Source: WHSW01 sp963705955 (GTDB lineage: Bacteria > Actinomycetota > Thermoleophilia > Solirubrobacterales > 70-9). From it: a stretch of DNA of 64,000 nucleotides. A model generated the notes under the pieces. The model was not told the origin of the DNA and made no database searches. It saw only the letters and a program-made list of their open reading frames with translations. Position 1 is the first letter of the stretch; every line of letters begins with the position of its first letter. The stretch covers positions 1,658,326 through 1,722,325 of the forward strand of contig CAVPLH010000006.1 in the NCBI GenBank assembly GCA_963705955.1, given 5' to 3'. Shown piece after piece: positions 54,463-62,902 of the stretch. The translations under genes were made by a program, and so were the position numbers.

Positions 54463-54477
54463 AGAAGGGACCCGGAG

Positions 54478-55263
54478 ATGTTGCTGAACGACCAGGTTGC
54501 GGTGATCTACGGCGGCGGTGGCGCGATCGGCGGCGCCGTCGCACGCGCCTTTGCGTCTGAGGGCGCCACCCTCTTTCTCACCGGGCGCGAGCTCGCACCC
54601 GTCGAAGCCGTCGCAAACGACATCGACTCGGCCGGCGGATCCGCCGAGGCGGCGGCGGTCGACGCGCTCGACGAGCAGGCGGTGGACGCGCATCTGCGGT
54701 CCGTGATCGACAGGGCGGGGCGCATCGACATCTCGTTCAACGCGGTCGGGATCCCGGATACGGAGATCGTGGGCGTGCCTCTGCTCGAGCTGGATCTCGA
54801 GCAGTTCTCCCTGCCGATCACGGCGTACGCCACGTCGTACTTTCTGACCGCGCGCCTGGCGGCCCGGCGAATGGTTCCGAATCAATCGGGGGTGATCATG
54901 ACCGTCACCGCAATCCCCGCGCGGAAGGGCACCCCGCTCAACGGAGGCTACGGTCCGGCACAGGCAGCCAAGGAGGCGCTCACTCGAGAGCTCTCCGCCG
55001 AGCTCGCACCTCACGGCATTCGTGTGCTCGGCCTGCGTCCACACGGCATCCCGGAGACAGGCTCGCTGAAGGAGGTCTTCGAGGCCAAGGCATTCGAAAT
55101 GACCTGGGAACAGTGGCAAGAGCTGCTCGCAGGCACGACCCACGCGCGACGGGTCACGACGCTTGAGGAGATGGCAAACATGGCGGCCCTGATGGCTTCC
55201 GACAGGGCAAGCGGGATGACGGGAACGACCGTCAACCTGACCATGGGGACTCTCGACGACTAG
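54478..55263 (+). CDS. SDR-family protein with altered catalytic residues
   Basis: A 261-residue classical-length short-chain dehydrogenase. The cofactor motif is 'VAVIYGGGGAIGGAVARAFA', with 'ISFNAVGIPDTEI' in place of the NNAG strand. At the active site, where most members have SS and YxxxK, the sequence reads 'VIMTVTAIPARKG' and 'GGYGPAQAAKEALTRELSAE': Tyr is kept, but the Ser and Lys positions are Ala/Thr and Gln. It may bind nucleotide without classic catalysis. GGAG precedes the ATG; the upstream element suggests control by the sigma factor at 53325. Confidence 0.82.
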   Translation: MLLNDQVAVIYGGGGAIGGAVARAFASEGATLFLTGRELAPVEAVANDIDSAGGSAEAAAVDALDEQAVDAHLRSVIDRAGRIDISFNAVGIPDTEIVGVPLLELDLEQFSLPITAYATSYFLTARLAARRMVPNQSGVIMTVTAIPARKGTPLNGGYGPAQAAKEALTRELSAELAPHGIRVLGLRPHGIPETGSLKEVFEAKAFEMTWEQWQELLAGTTHARRVTTLEEMANMAALMASDRASGMTGTTVNLTMGTLDD

Positions 55264-55317
55264 CGGCCAAGCGCACAGGCCTGACCCCGAGGTCGCGCCG
55301 GCTGGCGGGCCGGCTGC

Positions 55318-55728
55318 TCAGCCGTACTCGAAAACCCGGTGCGGAACGATCCGGAAGCTGGCGCGCTCGAGGTGCTGGTAATCAGCCGGGTCCTCTCCGT
55401 AGCGGCGTGCCATCGCCATCGCGTCATCGACGGCTGCCTGACCCTCGTGGACAGGTTCGGCGCTGCCCTTGATCCCGACCCAGTGAAGCGGTCGTTCCGC
55501 ATCGTGGACGACGATCGAGACGCGAGGGTCACGTCGAAGGTTCTGAGCCCAAACCCGATCCGGCCGGCCGTTGACGACGAGTCCGGCCTCGTCGAGCAGG
55601 TAATGAACGACCGCCTGGTGGGGCGCGCCGTTGGCGGCGATCGTCGACAACACAGCGCATCGTGGCGCGGTCAGATACTCGTGAACGAAGGCAAGCTTGT
55701 TTGGCTCGGTCACGCCTCGCCACACCAT
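55318..55728 (-). CDS. PPOX-class flavin/F420-binding oxidoreductase
   Basis: A split-barrel protein of the pyridoxamine-phosphate-oxidase-like class, about 136 residues, with 'LTAPRCAVLSTIAANGAPHQ', 'GLVVNGRPDRVWAQNLRRDP' and 'RVSIVVHDAERPLHWVGIKG'. Actinobacterial members often use F420 as hydride carrier. Start is ATG 55728 or GTG 55713 (MTEPNKLAFVHEYL, the more family-like one). It converges with the SDR gene. Substrate unknown. Confidence 0.8.
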   Translation of the reverse strand: MVWRGVTEPNKLAFVHEYLTAPRCAVLSTIAANGAPHQAVVHYLLDEAGLVVNGRPDRVWAQNLRRDPRVSIVVHDAERPLHWVGIKGSAEPVHEGQAAVDDAMAMARRYGEDPADYQHLERASFRIVPHRVFEYG

Positions 55729-55894
55729 GGCACGCTCGGCGCATCTCACCCGTATACCCACGAGTTGCCGTTGGCCCTTACCCGTCCGCGCGCGCCGTGT
55801 AAGCGCGTGGCGAAAGGGCGGGAGAGCTGGAGCCGGTGCGAGAATTCCTGGCCGACGTGCGGCGGGCGCTTTCGGGCGTGGCGACCCTTCCGCC

Positions 55895-56122
55895 CTACCT
55901 CGGGCGCGTTACCAGGGCTGCGGGGCGCCGACAGCGCGGGCAGCGGACCGAGGTGGTCACGCGGGCCTTGAACGCGTGGCCGCAGATGCACCGAGTAGTG
56001 CGCCTGGTCGTCGGCGTCGGCGTCGGCGAGGCGGGCGCCGAACTCGCTCCAGGCTGGAGGGCGCCGTTACGCGGTCGCCGCGGCGGGAGATGTCGCCACT
56101 GAAGTCGCTTGCTGAGGCGCAT
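55895..56122 (-). CDS. Small zinc-ribbon protein
   Basis: A short protein whose C-terminal half holds two cysteine pairs in 'RCICGHAFKARVTTSVRCPR' and 'CRRP', a probable zinc ribbon. The N-terminal half is Arg/Pro-rich and likely unstructured. ATG 56122 is the nearest start; the open frame extends further upstream. The other strand also has an open frame here (55836-56102) with no recognisable domain, which I consider less likely. Function unknown. Confidence 0.42.
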   Translation of the reverse strand: MRLSKRLQWRHLPPRRPRNGALQPGASSAPASPTPTPTTRRTTRCICGHAFKARVTTSVRCPRCRRPAALVTRPR

Positions 56123-56317
56123 CGCTGAACCTTCCTGGCGACTGAGGCGGGCCGTCGCGCGGGTCAGCGGCCGGGATCCGGGTGGGCTCGCCTGCAACGC
56201 CGGCCGTGAGCGGGTCGGACGCGATCACGCCGGTGCGCGCCCAGCGCTACGGTGCTTCGGTGCGCGCCGTGCCATGCGCGGCGCCCGTGAGCCACACAAC
56301 TGCAGGAGGTCCAACCG

Positions 56318-56779
56318 ATGGCCCAGCCAATCCCGGACAACTACCCTCGCGTGACTCCCTACCTGATCGTCGACGGCGGCGACGCCGCGATCGGCTTCTA
56401 CAAGTCGGTGCTCGGCGCGACCGAGCGCGGGCGCATGGATGGACCCGACGGCAAGGTCGGTCACGCCGAGCTCGAGATCGGCGACTCGCTGGTCATGCTC
56501 GCCGACGAGCATCCTGAGGTGGACGCCTTCGGTCCGAAGAGCGTGGGCGGCACCCCCGTCTCGCTGCACGTCTACGTCGAGGATGCGGACAGCACCTTCG
56601 AGCGCGCCATCGACGCCGGTGCCAAGCAGCTGCAGCCGGTCGAGGACAAGTTCTACGGCGATCGGTCGGGAAGCTTCGAGGACCCGTTCGGACACCACTG
56701 GAACGTCGCGACGCACGTCGAGGACATTTCGCCCGATGAGATGTCAAAGCGGGCGGCGGAGGCGATGGCGAGCGGCTGA
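56318..56779 (+). CDS. VOC/PhnB-like glyoxalase-family protein
   Basis: A 153-residue protein of the PhnB-like VOC group with 'RVTPYLIVDGGDAAIGFYKS', 'HAELEIGDSLVMLADEHPEV', 'SLHVYVEDADSTFERAIDAG' and 'GDRSGSFEDPFGHHWNVATH', where the DPFGHHW motif is diagnostic. These proteins bind small substrates, sometimes through a divalent metal. GGAGG is close to the ATG. Stands alone between two other-strand genes; substrate unknown. Confidence 0.85.
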   Translation: MAQPIPDNYPRVTPYLIVDGGDAAIGFYKSVLGATERGRMDGPDGKVGHAELEIGDSLVMLADEHPEVDAFGPKSVGGTPVSLHVYVEDADSTFERAIDAGAKQLQPVEDKFYGDRSGSFEDPFGHHWNVATHVEDISPDEMSKRAAEAMASG

Positions 56780-56908
56780 CCCGACAGCTCGGCGTGTCGC
56801 TTCCGCGACCGCGAAAGTCAGAGCACACCCCGCGGCTCCTTCGATCTGAAAGCCCAGCGTTGAGATTTCCCGGCGCACGTAGGCGTGACGAGCCGCGCGG
56901 AGGTAGCT

Positions 56909-57072
56909 CGTCAACGCGTCCGGGAAGCGACCGGCCTCCAGCCACCAGTCTCGAGGGGGACGTCCGCGACGGCATCGCGAAGATCAAGGCGAGCCCGTTC
57001 ATTCCCCGCACGGACCGCGTCCGCGGGTTCGTCTAAGACGTCGAAAGCGGCAATTTGCGCGAAGTCAGTTAG
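56909..57072 (+). pseudogene. Relic of a beta-carbonic anhydrase 3' end
   Basis: Pieces match the C-terminus of beta-carbonic anhydrases: 'VREATGLQPP' in one frame, then 'SLEGDVRDGIAKIKASPFIP' and 'RTDRVRGFV' in another. A TAA at 57034-57036 stands where the family has a Tyr codon, followed in frame by 'DVESGNLREVS' and a natural-looking TAG. The active-site half is absent. Truncation, frameshift and nonsense change together indicate real decay. Confidence 0.6.
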
Positions 57073-57111
57073 CCGCGCGGGAAAGCTGTCTGCTGTTCCA
57101 ATCGCCCCGAG

Positions 57112-57729
57112 TCAGGGCGAGACGGCGGCGCCGAGCGAGTCGGCAGCGAGGAACTTGGGCGCGCCATCCTCGTAGAACACATCGAGCTCGGTGATATCGA
57201 ACCCGGCGTCGCGCAGCATGTCCGGGATCTCGCGTGTCAGGTGACAGCCTCCGAAGACCCGCTTCTGCACGGGCTCGAGGCGATGCTGCCAGCGGCGCAC
57301 CCCCTCGTCAGGCGCTAACCCGTGCTCGACGAAGCGCAGCCTGCCGTCGGGCTTGAGCACGCGCCGAATCTCGCCCAGCGCCTGCTCGAGATCGGGGATG
57401 GTGCACATCGTCCAAGTCGAGAGCGCGGTGTCGAAGCTGTCGTCCTCGAACGGCAGCGACTGCCCGTCGAGGCCCGACCGTTCGACCGGAATGCTCGATG
57501 CCCGCAGGCGTTTGGCGGCTAGCTTCCAGCCGAGGTCGGCCGGCTCGACCGCCGCGACCCGCGTCACCGAGTCCGGGTAGAACGGAATGTTGAGGCCCGA
57601 GCCGAATCCGATCTCGACGACCTCGCCCTCGAGCCCGTCGCAGACGCGCTCTCGCAGCGGGGCGGCCGCCTTCATCCCGCAGGCGACGTTGACGATCCGA
57701 GGCAGGACCTGATCACCATAGAAGCCCAT
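57112..57729 (-). CDS. Class I SAM-dependent methyltransferase
   Basis: A 205-residue methyltransferase. Motif I is 'VVEIGFGSGLNIPFYPDSVT' near residue 40, with 'AAVEPADLGWKLAAKRLRAS', motif post-I 'LPFEDDSFDTALSTWTMCTI' and 'ALGEIRRVLKPDGRLRFVEH'. This is the UbiE/methyltransferase-11 style common in small-molecule methylation. Start ATG 57729 lacks a clear ribosome site. It reads away from the oxidase gene at 57803, sharing a short divergent promoter region of about 70 bp. Substrate unknown. Confidence 0.87.
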   Translation of the reverse strand: MGFYGDQVLPRIVNVACGMKAAAPLRERVCDGLEGEVVEIGFGSGLNIPFYPDSVTRVAAVEPADLGWKLAAKRLRASSIPVERSGLDGQSLPFEDDSFDTALSTWTMCTIPDLEQALGEIRRVLKPDGRLRFVEHGLAPDEGVRRWQHRLEPVQKRVFGGCHLTREIPDMLRDAGFDITELDVFYEDGAPKFLAADSLGAAVSP

Positions 57730-57802
57730 TGCGCCACAGTCTCGCCGATCGGGCCTCGTTACACCAACATCCACTGCAGCGCCTCACGTACGATCCTTGG
57801 AA

Positions 57803-58966
57803 ATGCCCCGCTCGGTCTCGCCGCTTCCAGACTCCGCCGACGTGGTCGTCCTCGGTGGCGGCGTGATCGGCACAAGCGTCGCCTTCCACCTGGCCGAGGC
57901 GGGCGTCGACGTCGCCCTCGTCGAGCGGGCGCAACTCGGGAGCGGCGCCACGTGCCGAGCGGCTGGCGGCGTGCGCACCCAGTTCTCTGACGCGCTGAAC
58001 GTCGAGATTGCCAAGCGCAGCCTGGACGCGTTCCGCAACTTCGGCCGGCGGCCGGGGTGGGAGATCGACCTCAAGCAGGTCGGGTACCTGTTCGTCCTCA
58101 ACCGTGAGCCCGACGTCGAGGAGTTCGAGCGCAGCGTCGCGCTTCAGAACGAATACGGACTGGCTTCCCGGATGCTTACGGCCGACGAAGCTCGCGAGCT
58201 ATGCCCACTGGTGCAGGGGGACGACATCCGCGCCGCCGCGTTCTCACCCGGCGACGGCCACGCAACCCCCGAGGGCGTGGTCCAGGGATACGCGTTCGCC
58301 GCCCGTGCCCACGGCGCGGAGATCCGCGTCAACTGCGAGGTACTCGACATCAACATCAGCGGCGACGAGATCACCGAAGTCGTCACTGACCACGGCTCGA
58401 TTCGGACGAGCACCGTGATCTGCGCCGCCGGCGCCTGGTCACGAAGCTGCGGCGCCATGGTCGGCTTGGATCTGCCGGTCACGCCGTTGCGGCGCCAGAT
58501 CCTGTTCACCGAGGCGATCGACGGACTCCCCGCCCAGATCCCGATGACGATCGACTTCGAGTCGAGCTTCTACTTTCACCGCGAGGGCCCCGGCCTGTTG
58601 ATGGGGATGTCCGATCCGCATGAGAAGCCGGGCTTCAGCGTCGAGACAACCGACGACTGGATCCCTGGGCTGATGGAGGTGGTGCGGCGGCGGACGCCGC
58701 GGATCGCCGACGCCGGGATCCGCGGCGGGTGGGCCGGGCTCTACGAGATGACGCCGGACCACAACGCGATCATCGGGGAGGCGACGGGCGTCTCTCGCTT
58801 CCTCTACGCGACCGGGTTCTCCGGACACGGATTCCTCCAAGGCCCCGCCGTCGGCGAGATCCTCCGCGACCTGGTCTTGCGTCGCCCGCCTATCGTCGAC
58901 ATAGAGCCGTTGAGCCTGGAGCGCTTCGACACGTCCGCCCTTCGACCCGAGTACAACGTTGTATAA
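57803..58966 (+). CDS. FAD-dependent amino-acid oxidase (sarcosine/L-pipecolate-oxidase type)
   Basis: A 387-residue DAO-superfamily flavoprotein. The FAD motif 'DVVVLGGGVIGTSVAFHLAE' is at residues 13-32, followed by 'GSGATCRAAGGVRTQFSDAL', 'FSPGDGHATPEGVVQGYAFA' and the closing 'LYEMTPDHNAIIGEATGVSR' with 'FLYATGFSGHGFLQGPAVGE'. Relatives oxidise secondary amines such as sarcosine, glycine or pipecolate. Placed 39 bp before the aminoadipate-semialdehyde dehydrogenase, L-pipecolate oxidase activity would make sense. TTG 57797 is an alternative start. Confidence 0.83.
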   Translation: MPRSVSPLPDSADVVVLGGGVIGTSVAFHLAEAGVDVALVERAQLGSGATCRAAGGVRTQFSDALNVEIAKRSLDAFRNFGRRPGWEIDLKQVGYLFVLNREPDVEEFERSVALQNEYGLASRMLTADEARELCPLVQGDDIRAAAFSPGDGHATPEGVVQGYAFAARAHGAEIRVNCEVLDINISGDEITEVVTDHGSIRTSTVICAAGAWSRSCGAMVGLDLPVTPLRRQILFTEAIDGLPAQIPMTIDFESSFYFHREGPGLLMGMSDPHEKPGFSVETTDDWIPGLMEVVRRRTPRIADAGIRGGWAGLYEMTPDHNAIIGEATGVSRFLYATGFSGHGFLQGPAVGEILRDLVLRRPPIVDIEPLSLERFDTSALRPEYNVV

Positions 58967-59004
58967 GCCATCTTCATCTTCGTTCAGAAGTCACGGAGCA
59001 ACCA

Positions 59005-60561
59005 ATGACAACAACCCAGCCCCAGCACGAGCTGTCCGTCTCATCCACTGACGAACTGCGTTCGCGAGCCCGGGAAGCCCTCGAGAACTGCGGTGTCGAG
59101 CTTTCCTCCCCCGGGACTGGACCGTCCCTGAGCGCTCGCTCGCCGATCACGGGCGAGGCGTTGTTCGACGTGCCCGCCGCAAGCCAGGCGGATGTGGAGG
59201 CGGCGATCGCCGAGGCCAAGGATGCCTTTCGTGAGTGGCGTGCCGTACCCGCGCCCGTCCGGGGTGCGTTCGTCAAGCATCTGGGCGAGCTATTGGGCGA
59301 ACACAAGGGGGACGTCGCCGAGCTGGTCACGATCGAGGCGGGGAAGATCCGCTCGGAGTCCCTCGGCGAGGTGCAGGAGGCGATCGATATCTGCGACTTC
59401 GCGGTCGGGCTCTCGCGCCAGCTCGATGGGCGCACGATGCCGTCCGAGCGGCCAGGCCACCGGTTGATGGAGACGTGGCACCCACTGGGCGTGGTCGGCG
59501 TCATTACCGCGTTCAACTTCCCGGCGGCGGTGTGGTCCTGGAACGCGGCGGTGGCCTTTGTCTGCGGGGACACCATTGTGTGGAAGCCGTCGTCAATGAC
59601 TCCTCTCACCTCGATGGCGTGCTCGGCCTTGGTGGATCGCGCCGCATCGGAGTGCGGCGCGCCGGCCGCAGTGCAGCGGCTCGTGATCGCTGGCGCTCGC
59701 GACGGCCAAGCGCTGGTGGATAGCCCCGACGTCGCGCTGCTGAGCGCGACTGGATCGGAGCGCATGGGGACGGAGATCGCGCCACGCGTGGCGGCCCGCA
59801 TGGGGCGAGCGTTGCTCGAGCTCGGCGGGAACAACGCAGCGGTCGTGGCACCCTCGGCGGATCTCGAGCTCGCCCAACGGGGAATCGTCTTCGCCGCCGC
59901 GGGAACCGCCGGCCAGCGCTGCACGACCTTGCGTCGGGTGATCGCACACGACGACGTGGCCGACGAGCTCGTCGCCGCGCTGCGCGACGTATTCGGCCGA
60001 CTCCCGATCGGCGACCCGAGCGCCTCCGGCACGTTGGTCGGTCCGCTGATCAATGAGAAGGCGTACGAGGAGATGGTTGAGGCGCTCGAGGAGGCGCAGG
60101 CCGACGGAGGCGAGCTGATCGCAGGCGGCGGCCGGCGTGAGGCCGTGGGCCTCCCGGATGCCTACTACGTTGAGCCGGCGATCGTCCGCATGCCCGCCCA
60201 GACAGAGCTCGTGCGTCGCGAGACGTTCGCCCCGCTCCTCTACGTGATGAGCTACCGGGACTTCGAGGACGCGGTCGCGCTCCACAACGGTGTTCCCCAG
60301 GGACTGTCGTCCAGCATCTTCACCGCCGATCAGCGAGAGGCCGAACGCTTCCTTTCCGCCGAGGGCTCCGACTGCGGGATCGTCAACGTCAACATCGGCA
60401 CCTCCGGCGCCGAGATCGGCGGCGCGTTCGGCGGTGAGAAGTCCACCGGAGGAGGCCGCGAGTCCGGCTCGGATGCCTGGCGCGCCTACATGCGCCGGGC
60501 GACCAACACCATCAACTACTCAGACGAGCTTCCGCTCGCCCAGGGTGTGGAGTTTGGGTGA
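59005..60561 (+). CDS. ALDH7-type aminoadipate-semialdehyde/piperideine-6-carboxylate dehydrogenase
   Basis: A 518-residue aldehyde dehydrogenase of the ALDH7 branch. Diagnostic stretches are 'GVITAFNFPAAVWSWNAAVA', 'ALLELGGNNAAVVAPSADLE', catalytic Cys in 'GTAGQRCTTLRRVIAHDDV' (near residue 308) and the branch-specific 'NIGTSGAEIGGAFGGEKSTG' with 'ATNTINYSDELPLAQGVEFG'. It oxidises L-2-aminoadipate 6-semialdehyde (in balance with piperideine-6-carboxylate) to aminoadipate using NAD, a step of lysine breakdown. Same strand and close to the oxidase and E1 genes, probably one operon. Confidence 0.9.
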   Translation: MTTTQPQHELSVSSTDELRSRAREALENCGVELSSPGTGPSLSARSPITGEALFDVPAASQADVEAAIAEAKDAFREWRAVPAPVRGAFVKHLGELLGEHKGDVAELVTIEAGKIRSESLGEVQEAIDICDFAVGLSRQLDGRTMPSERPGHRLMETWHPLGVVGVITAFNFPAAVWSWNAAVAFVCGDTIVWKPSSMTPLTSMACSALVDRAASECGAPAAVQRLVIAGARDGQALVDSPDVALLSATGSERMGTEIAPRVAARMGRALLELGGNNAAVVAPSADLELAQRGIVFAAAGTAGQRCTTLRRVIAHDDVADELVAALRDVFGRLPIGDPSASGTLVGPLINEKAYEEMVEALEEAQADGGELIAGGGRREAVGLPDAYYVEPAIVRMPAQTELVRRETFAPLLYVMSYRDFEDAVALHNGVPQGLSSSIFTADQREAERFLSAEGSDCGIVNVNIGTSGAEIGGAFGGEKSTGGGRESGSDAWRAYMRRATNTINYSDELPLAQGVEFG

Positions 60562-60604
60562 GGTCCGTGCCGTCTTGCTGATGCGCCGGGGCTAGAGGGC
60601 ATTC

Positions 60605-62902
60605 GTGACGGCGACCGACACACCGGAGCAAGAGCTCGAGCGTCACTTCCGCGAGCGCGTGGCTGCGCTCAGCGGCGGCGGGGCTTCCGACGTGGAGCTC
60701 GATCGGCCGGTCCGCGACGGCACCCGGCTGACCGCACGGATGGCCGTCGCTGTGTTCGACGCGATGGTGGCAAGCAGGAATCTCGACCTGGCCGCACGCT
60801 ATCTGAGGAAGGAGGGCCCCGGCGTCTACACGATCGGATCCGCGGGCCACGAGTCAAACGCCGCGATCGCAGCGGCGCTCAGACCCACCGATCCGGCGCT
60901 CCTCCATTACCGATCGGGCGGCTTCTACTGCGCGCGGGCGCAGCAGGTCCCGGGCGCCACCCCGTTGCGGGACATCCTCCTCGGCCTGGTCGCCGCCGCG
61001 GATGAGCCGATTTCCGGCGGCCGACACAAGGTGTTCGGCAACCACGCGCTCGCGGTGATCCCTCAAACCTCGACGATTGCGTCTCATCTGCCCCGTGCGA
61101 TGGGGGTCGGATTCGCGATCGAGCGCGCGCAGCGGATCGGTGTCAGCCCTGCGTGGCCGGCGGACGCGATCGTGGCCTGCTCATTCGGCGATGCTTCGCT
61201 CAACCACTCGACCGCCCTGGGAGCGTTGAACGCCGCTGAGTACAACGTGCACCAGGGGCTGCGGATGCCGGTGCTGTTCTGCTGCGAGGACAACCGCTTC
61301 GGCATCAGCGTCCGCACGCCCCGCGATTGGGTGAACGAGGCTTGGTCGAATCGGCCGCATCTGCGCTATTTCAGCGCCGAGGGGACAGACATCGCAGGCG
61401 CCTATGACGCGGCTCTGGCGGCAGCCGAATACGTGCGCAGCGAGCGCCGCCCCGCGTTTCTGCACCTGCGGTGCGTTCGCTTCCTCGGTCATGCCGGCAG
61501 CGACGCCGAGATCGGTTATCGCAGCCGTGCCGAGATCGGCGAGGACCTGGAGCGCGATCCCCTCGTCCACGCCGCGCGGCTGCTCGTGGAGGCCGGGATC
61601 TCCGAGCCCAACGAGCTGCTCGCCAGGCACGACGCAGTTGCAGCGGACGTGCGGCGCCTGGCCGACGACGCCGCCGATCGACGGCGGCTGTCGAGCGCAT
61701 CAGAGGTGATGGAGCCAATCGCGCGACGACGGCCGGAAACGGTCGCCTCGGACGTGAGCCGGGTCGCGAGCCCGGACGCGAGGGCGAGCGCGTTCGGAGG
61801 GAGACTTCCGGAAGCAGCAGGCCCACTGACATTGGCCGAGTCGATCAACGCGACGTTGGCCGATGCACTCGCAGCCCGGCCGGAGCTACTTGTGTTCGGC
61901 GAGGACGTCGGTCATAAGGGAGGCGTCTACGGCGTTACCCGTGGACTGCAGCGCCGTTTCGGCATCACTCGCGTGTTCGACACGCTTCTCGACGAACAGA
62001 CGATCCTCGGTGTCGCGCTCGGTTGCGGCGTCTCCGGCCTGCTTCCGGTTCCCGAGATCCAGTACCTGGCTTACCTGCACAATGCCGAGGATCAGCTTCG
62101 AGGCGAGGCCGCGACCTTGCCGTTCTTCTCGAATGGCCAATACCACAACCCGATGGTGCTGCGGATCGCCGGATACGGCTACCAAAAGGGCTTCGGCGGC
62201 CATTTCCACAACGACGACGCCGTCGCAATCCTCCGAGACATACCCGGGATCGTCGTCGCGTCTCCATCCCGACCGGACGACGCGGCGGCCGTGCTCCGCG
62301 CCTGCGTCGCAGCCGCGTCGGTTGACGGATCGACGTGCGTTTTCCTGGAGCCGATCGCGCTCTACCACACCCGTGATCTGCTCGGCCCAGGCGATGGTGG
62401 CTGGGTCGCGCCGTATTCCCCACCCAGCGAGTGGTCGGCTTGTCACGCCCCAATCGGCTCGGCACGAGTACACGGTGACGGCAGCGAACTGACAATCGTC
62501 ACATTCGCGAACGGCACGTACATGTCGCTGCGCGTCGCGCAGCGCCTCGCCGAAGATGGGATCGATGTGCGCGTGGTGGACCTACGCTGGCTTGTCCCAC
62601 TGCCGGTTTCCGACATCCTCCGAGAGGCCGAAGCGACCGGACGCGTGCTGATCGTCGATGAGACGCGCCGGAGCGGCGGGGTCTCCGAGGGCGTCGTGGG
62701 CGCGCTCGTCGACGCGAACTTCGAGGGGACGATCTCGCGGGTGACGAGCCAGGACTCTTTTATTCCATTGGGGGAAGCCGCTGACCACGTCCTACTGCAA
62801 GAAGCGGAGATCGAGGCGGCCGCGCGTGCGCTCGTTCAAGCGACTGGCAGCAGCGTGAAGTCGTCGCGCGCCTCGGCGTCGGGCTCGCGCGCCAGCATCT
62901 GA
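60605..62902 (+). CDS. 2-oxoacid dehydrogenase E1, fused alpha and beta subunits
   Basis: A 765-residue thiamine-diphosphate enzyme. The alpha part (about residues 1-370) has 'GPGVYTIGSAGHESNAAIAA', the TPP site 'VACSFGDASLNHSTALGALN' and, near its end, 'LHLRCVRFLGHAGSDAEIGY'. The beta part (about 400-740) has 'LLVFGEDVGHKGGVYGVTRG', 'LLDEQTILGVALGCGVSGLL' and 'VVDLRWLVPLPVSDILREAE'. It decarboxylates a 2-oxoacid onto E2 lipoate; with ALDH7 upstream, 2-oxoadipate or a branched-chain acid is likely. GTG start. No E2 or E3 in view. Its 3' end overlaps the convergent gene by 67 bp. Confidence 0.88.
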   Translation: MTATDTPEQELERHFRERVAALSGGGASDVELDRPVRDGTRLTARMAVAVFDAMVASRNLDLAARYLRKEGPGVYTIGSAGHESNAAIAAALRPTDPALLHYRSGGFYCARAQQVPGATPLRDILLGLVAAADEPISGGRHKVFGNHALAVIPQTSTIASHLPRAMGVGFAIERAQRIGVSPAWPADAIVACSFGDASLNHSTALGALNAAEYNVHQGLRMPVLFCCEDNRFGISVRTPRDWVNEAWSNRPHLRYFSAEGTDIAGAYDAALAAAEYVRSERRPAFLHLRCVRFLGHAGSDAEIGYRSRAEIGEDLERDPLVHAARLLVEAGISEPNELLARHDAVAADVRRLADDAADRRRLSSASEVMEPIARRRPETVASDVSRVASPDARASAFGGRLPEAAGPLTLAESINATLADALAARPELLVFGEDVGHKGGVYGVTRGLQRRFGITRVFDTLLDEQTILGVALGCGVSGLLPVPEIQYLAYLHNAEDQLRGEAATLPFFSNGQYHNPMVLRIAGYGYQKGFGGHFHNDDAVAILRDIPGIVVASPSRPDDAAAVLRACVAAASVDGSTCVFLEPIALYHTRDLLGPGDGGWVAPYSPPSEWSACHAPIGSARVHGDGSELTIVTFANGTYMSLRVAQRLAEDGIDVRVVDLRWLVPLPVSDILREAEATGRVLIVDETRRSGGVSEGVVGALVDANFEGTISRVTSQDSFIPLGEAADHVLLQEAEIEAAARALVQATGSSVKSSRASASGSRASI

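Noticed and set aside
55836..56102. Forward open frame beginning with REFLADVRRALSGVATLPPY
   Set aside because: No family recognised; the reverse strand holds a likely zinc ribbon with paired cysteines. The choice is uncertain.
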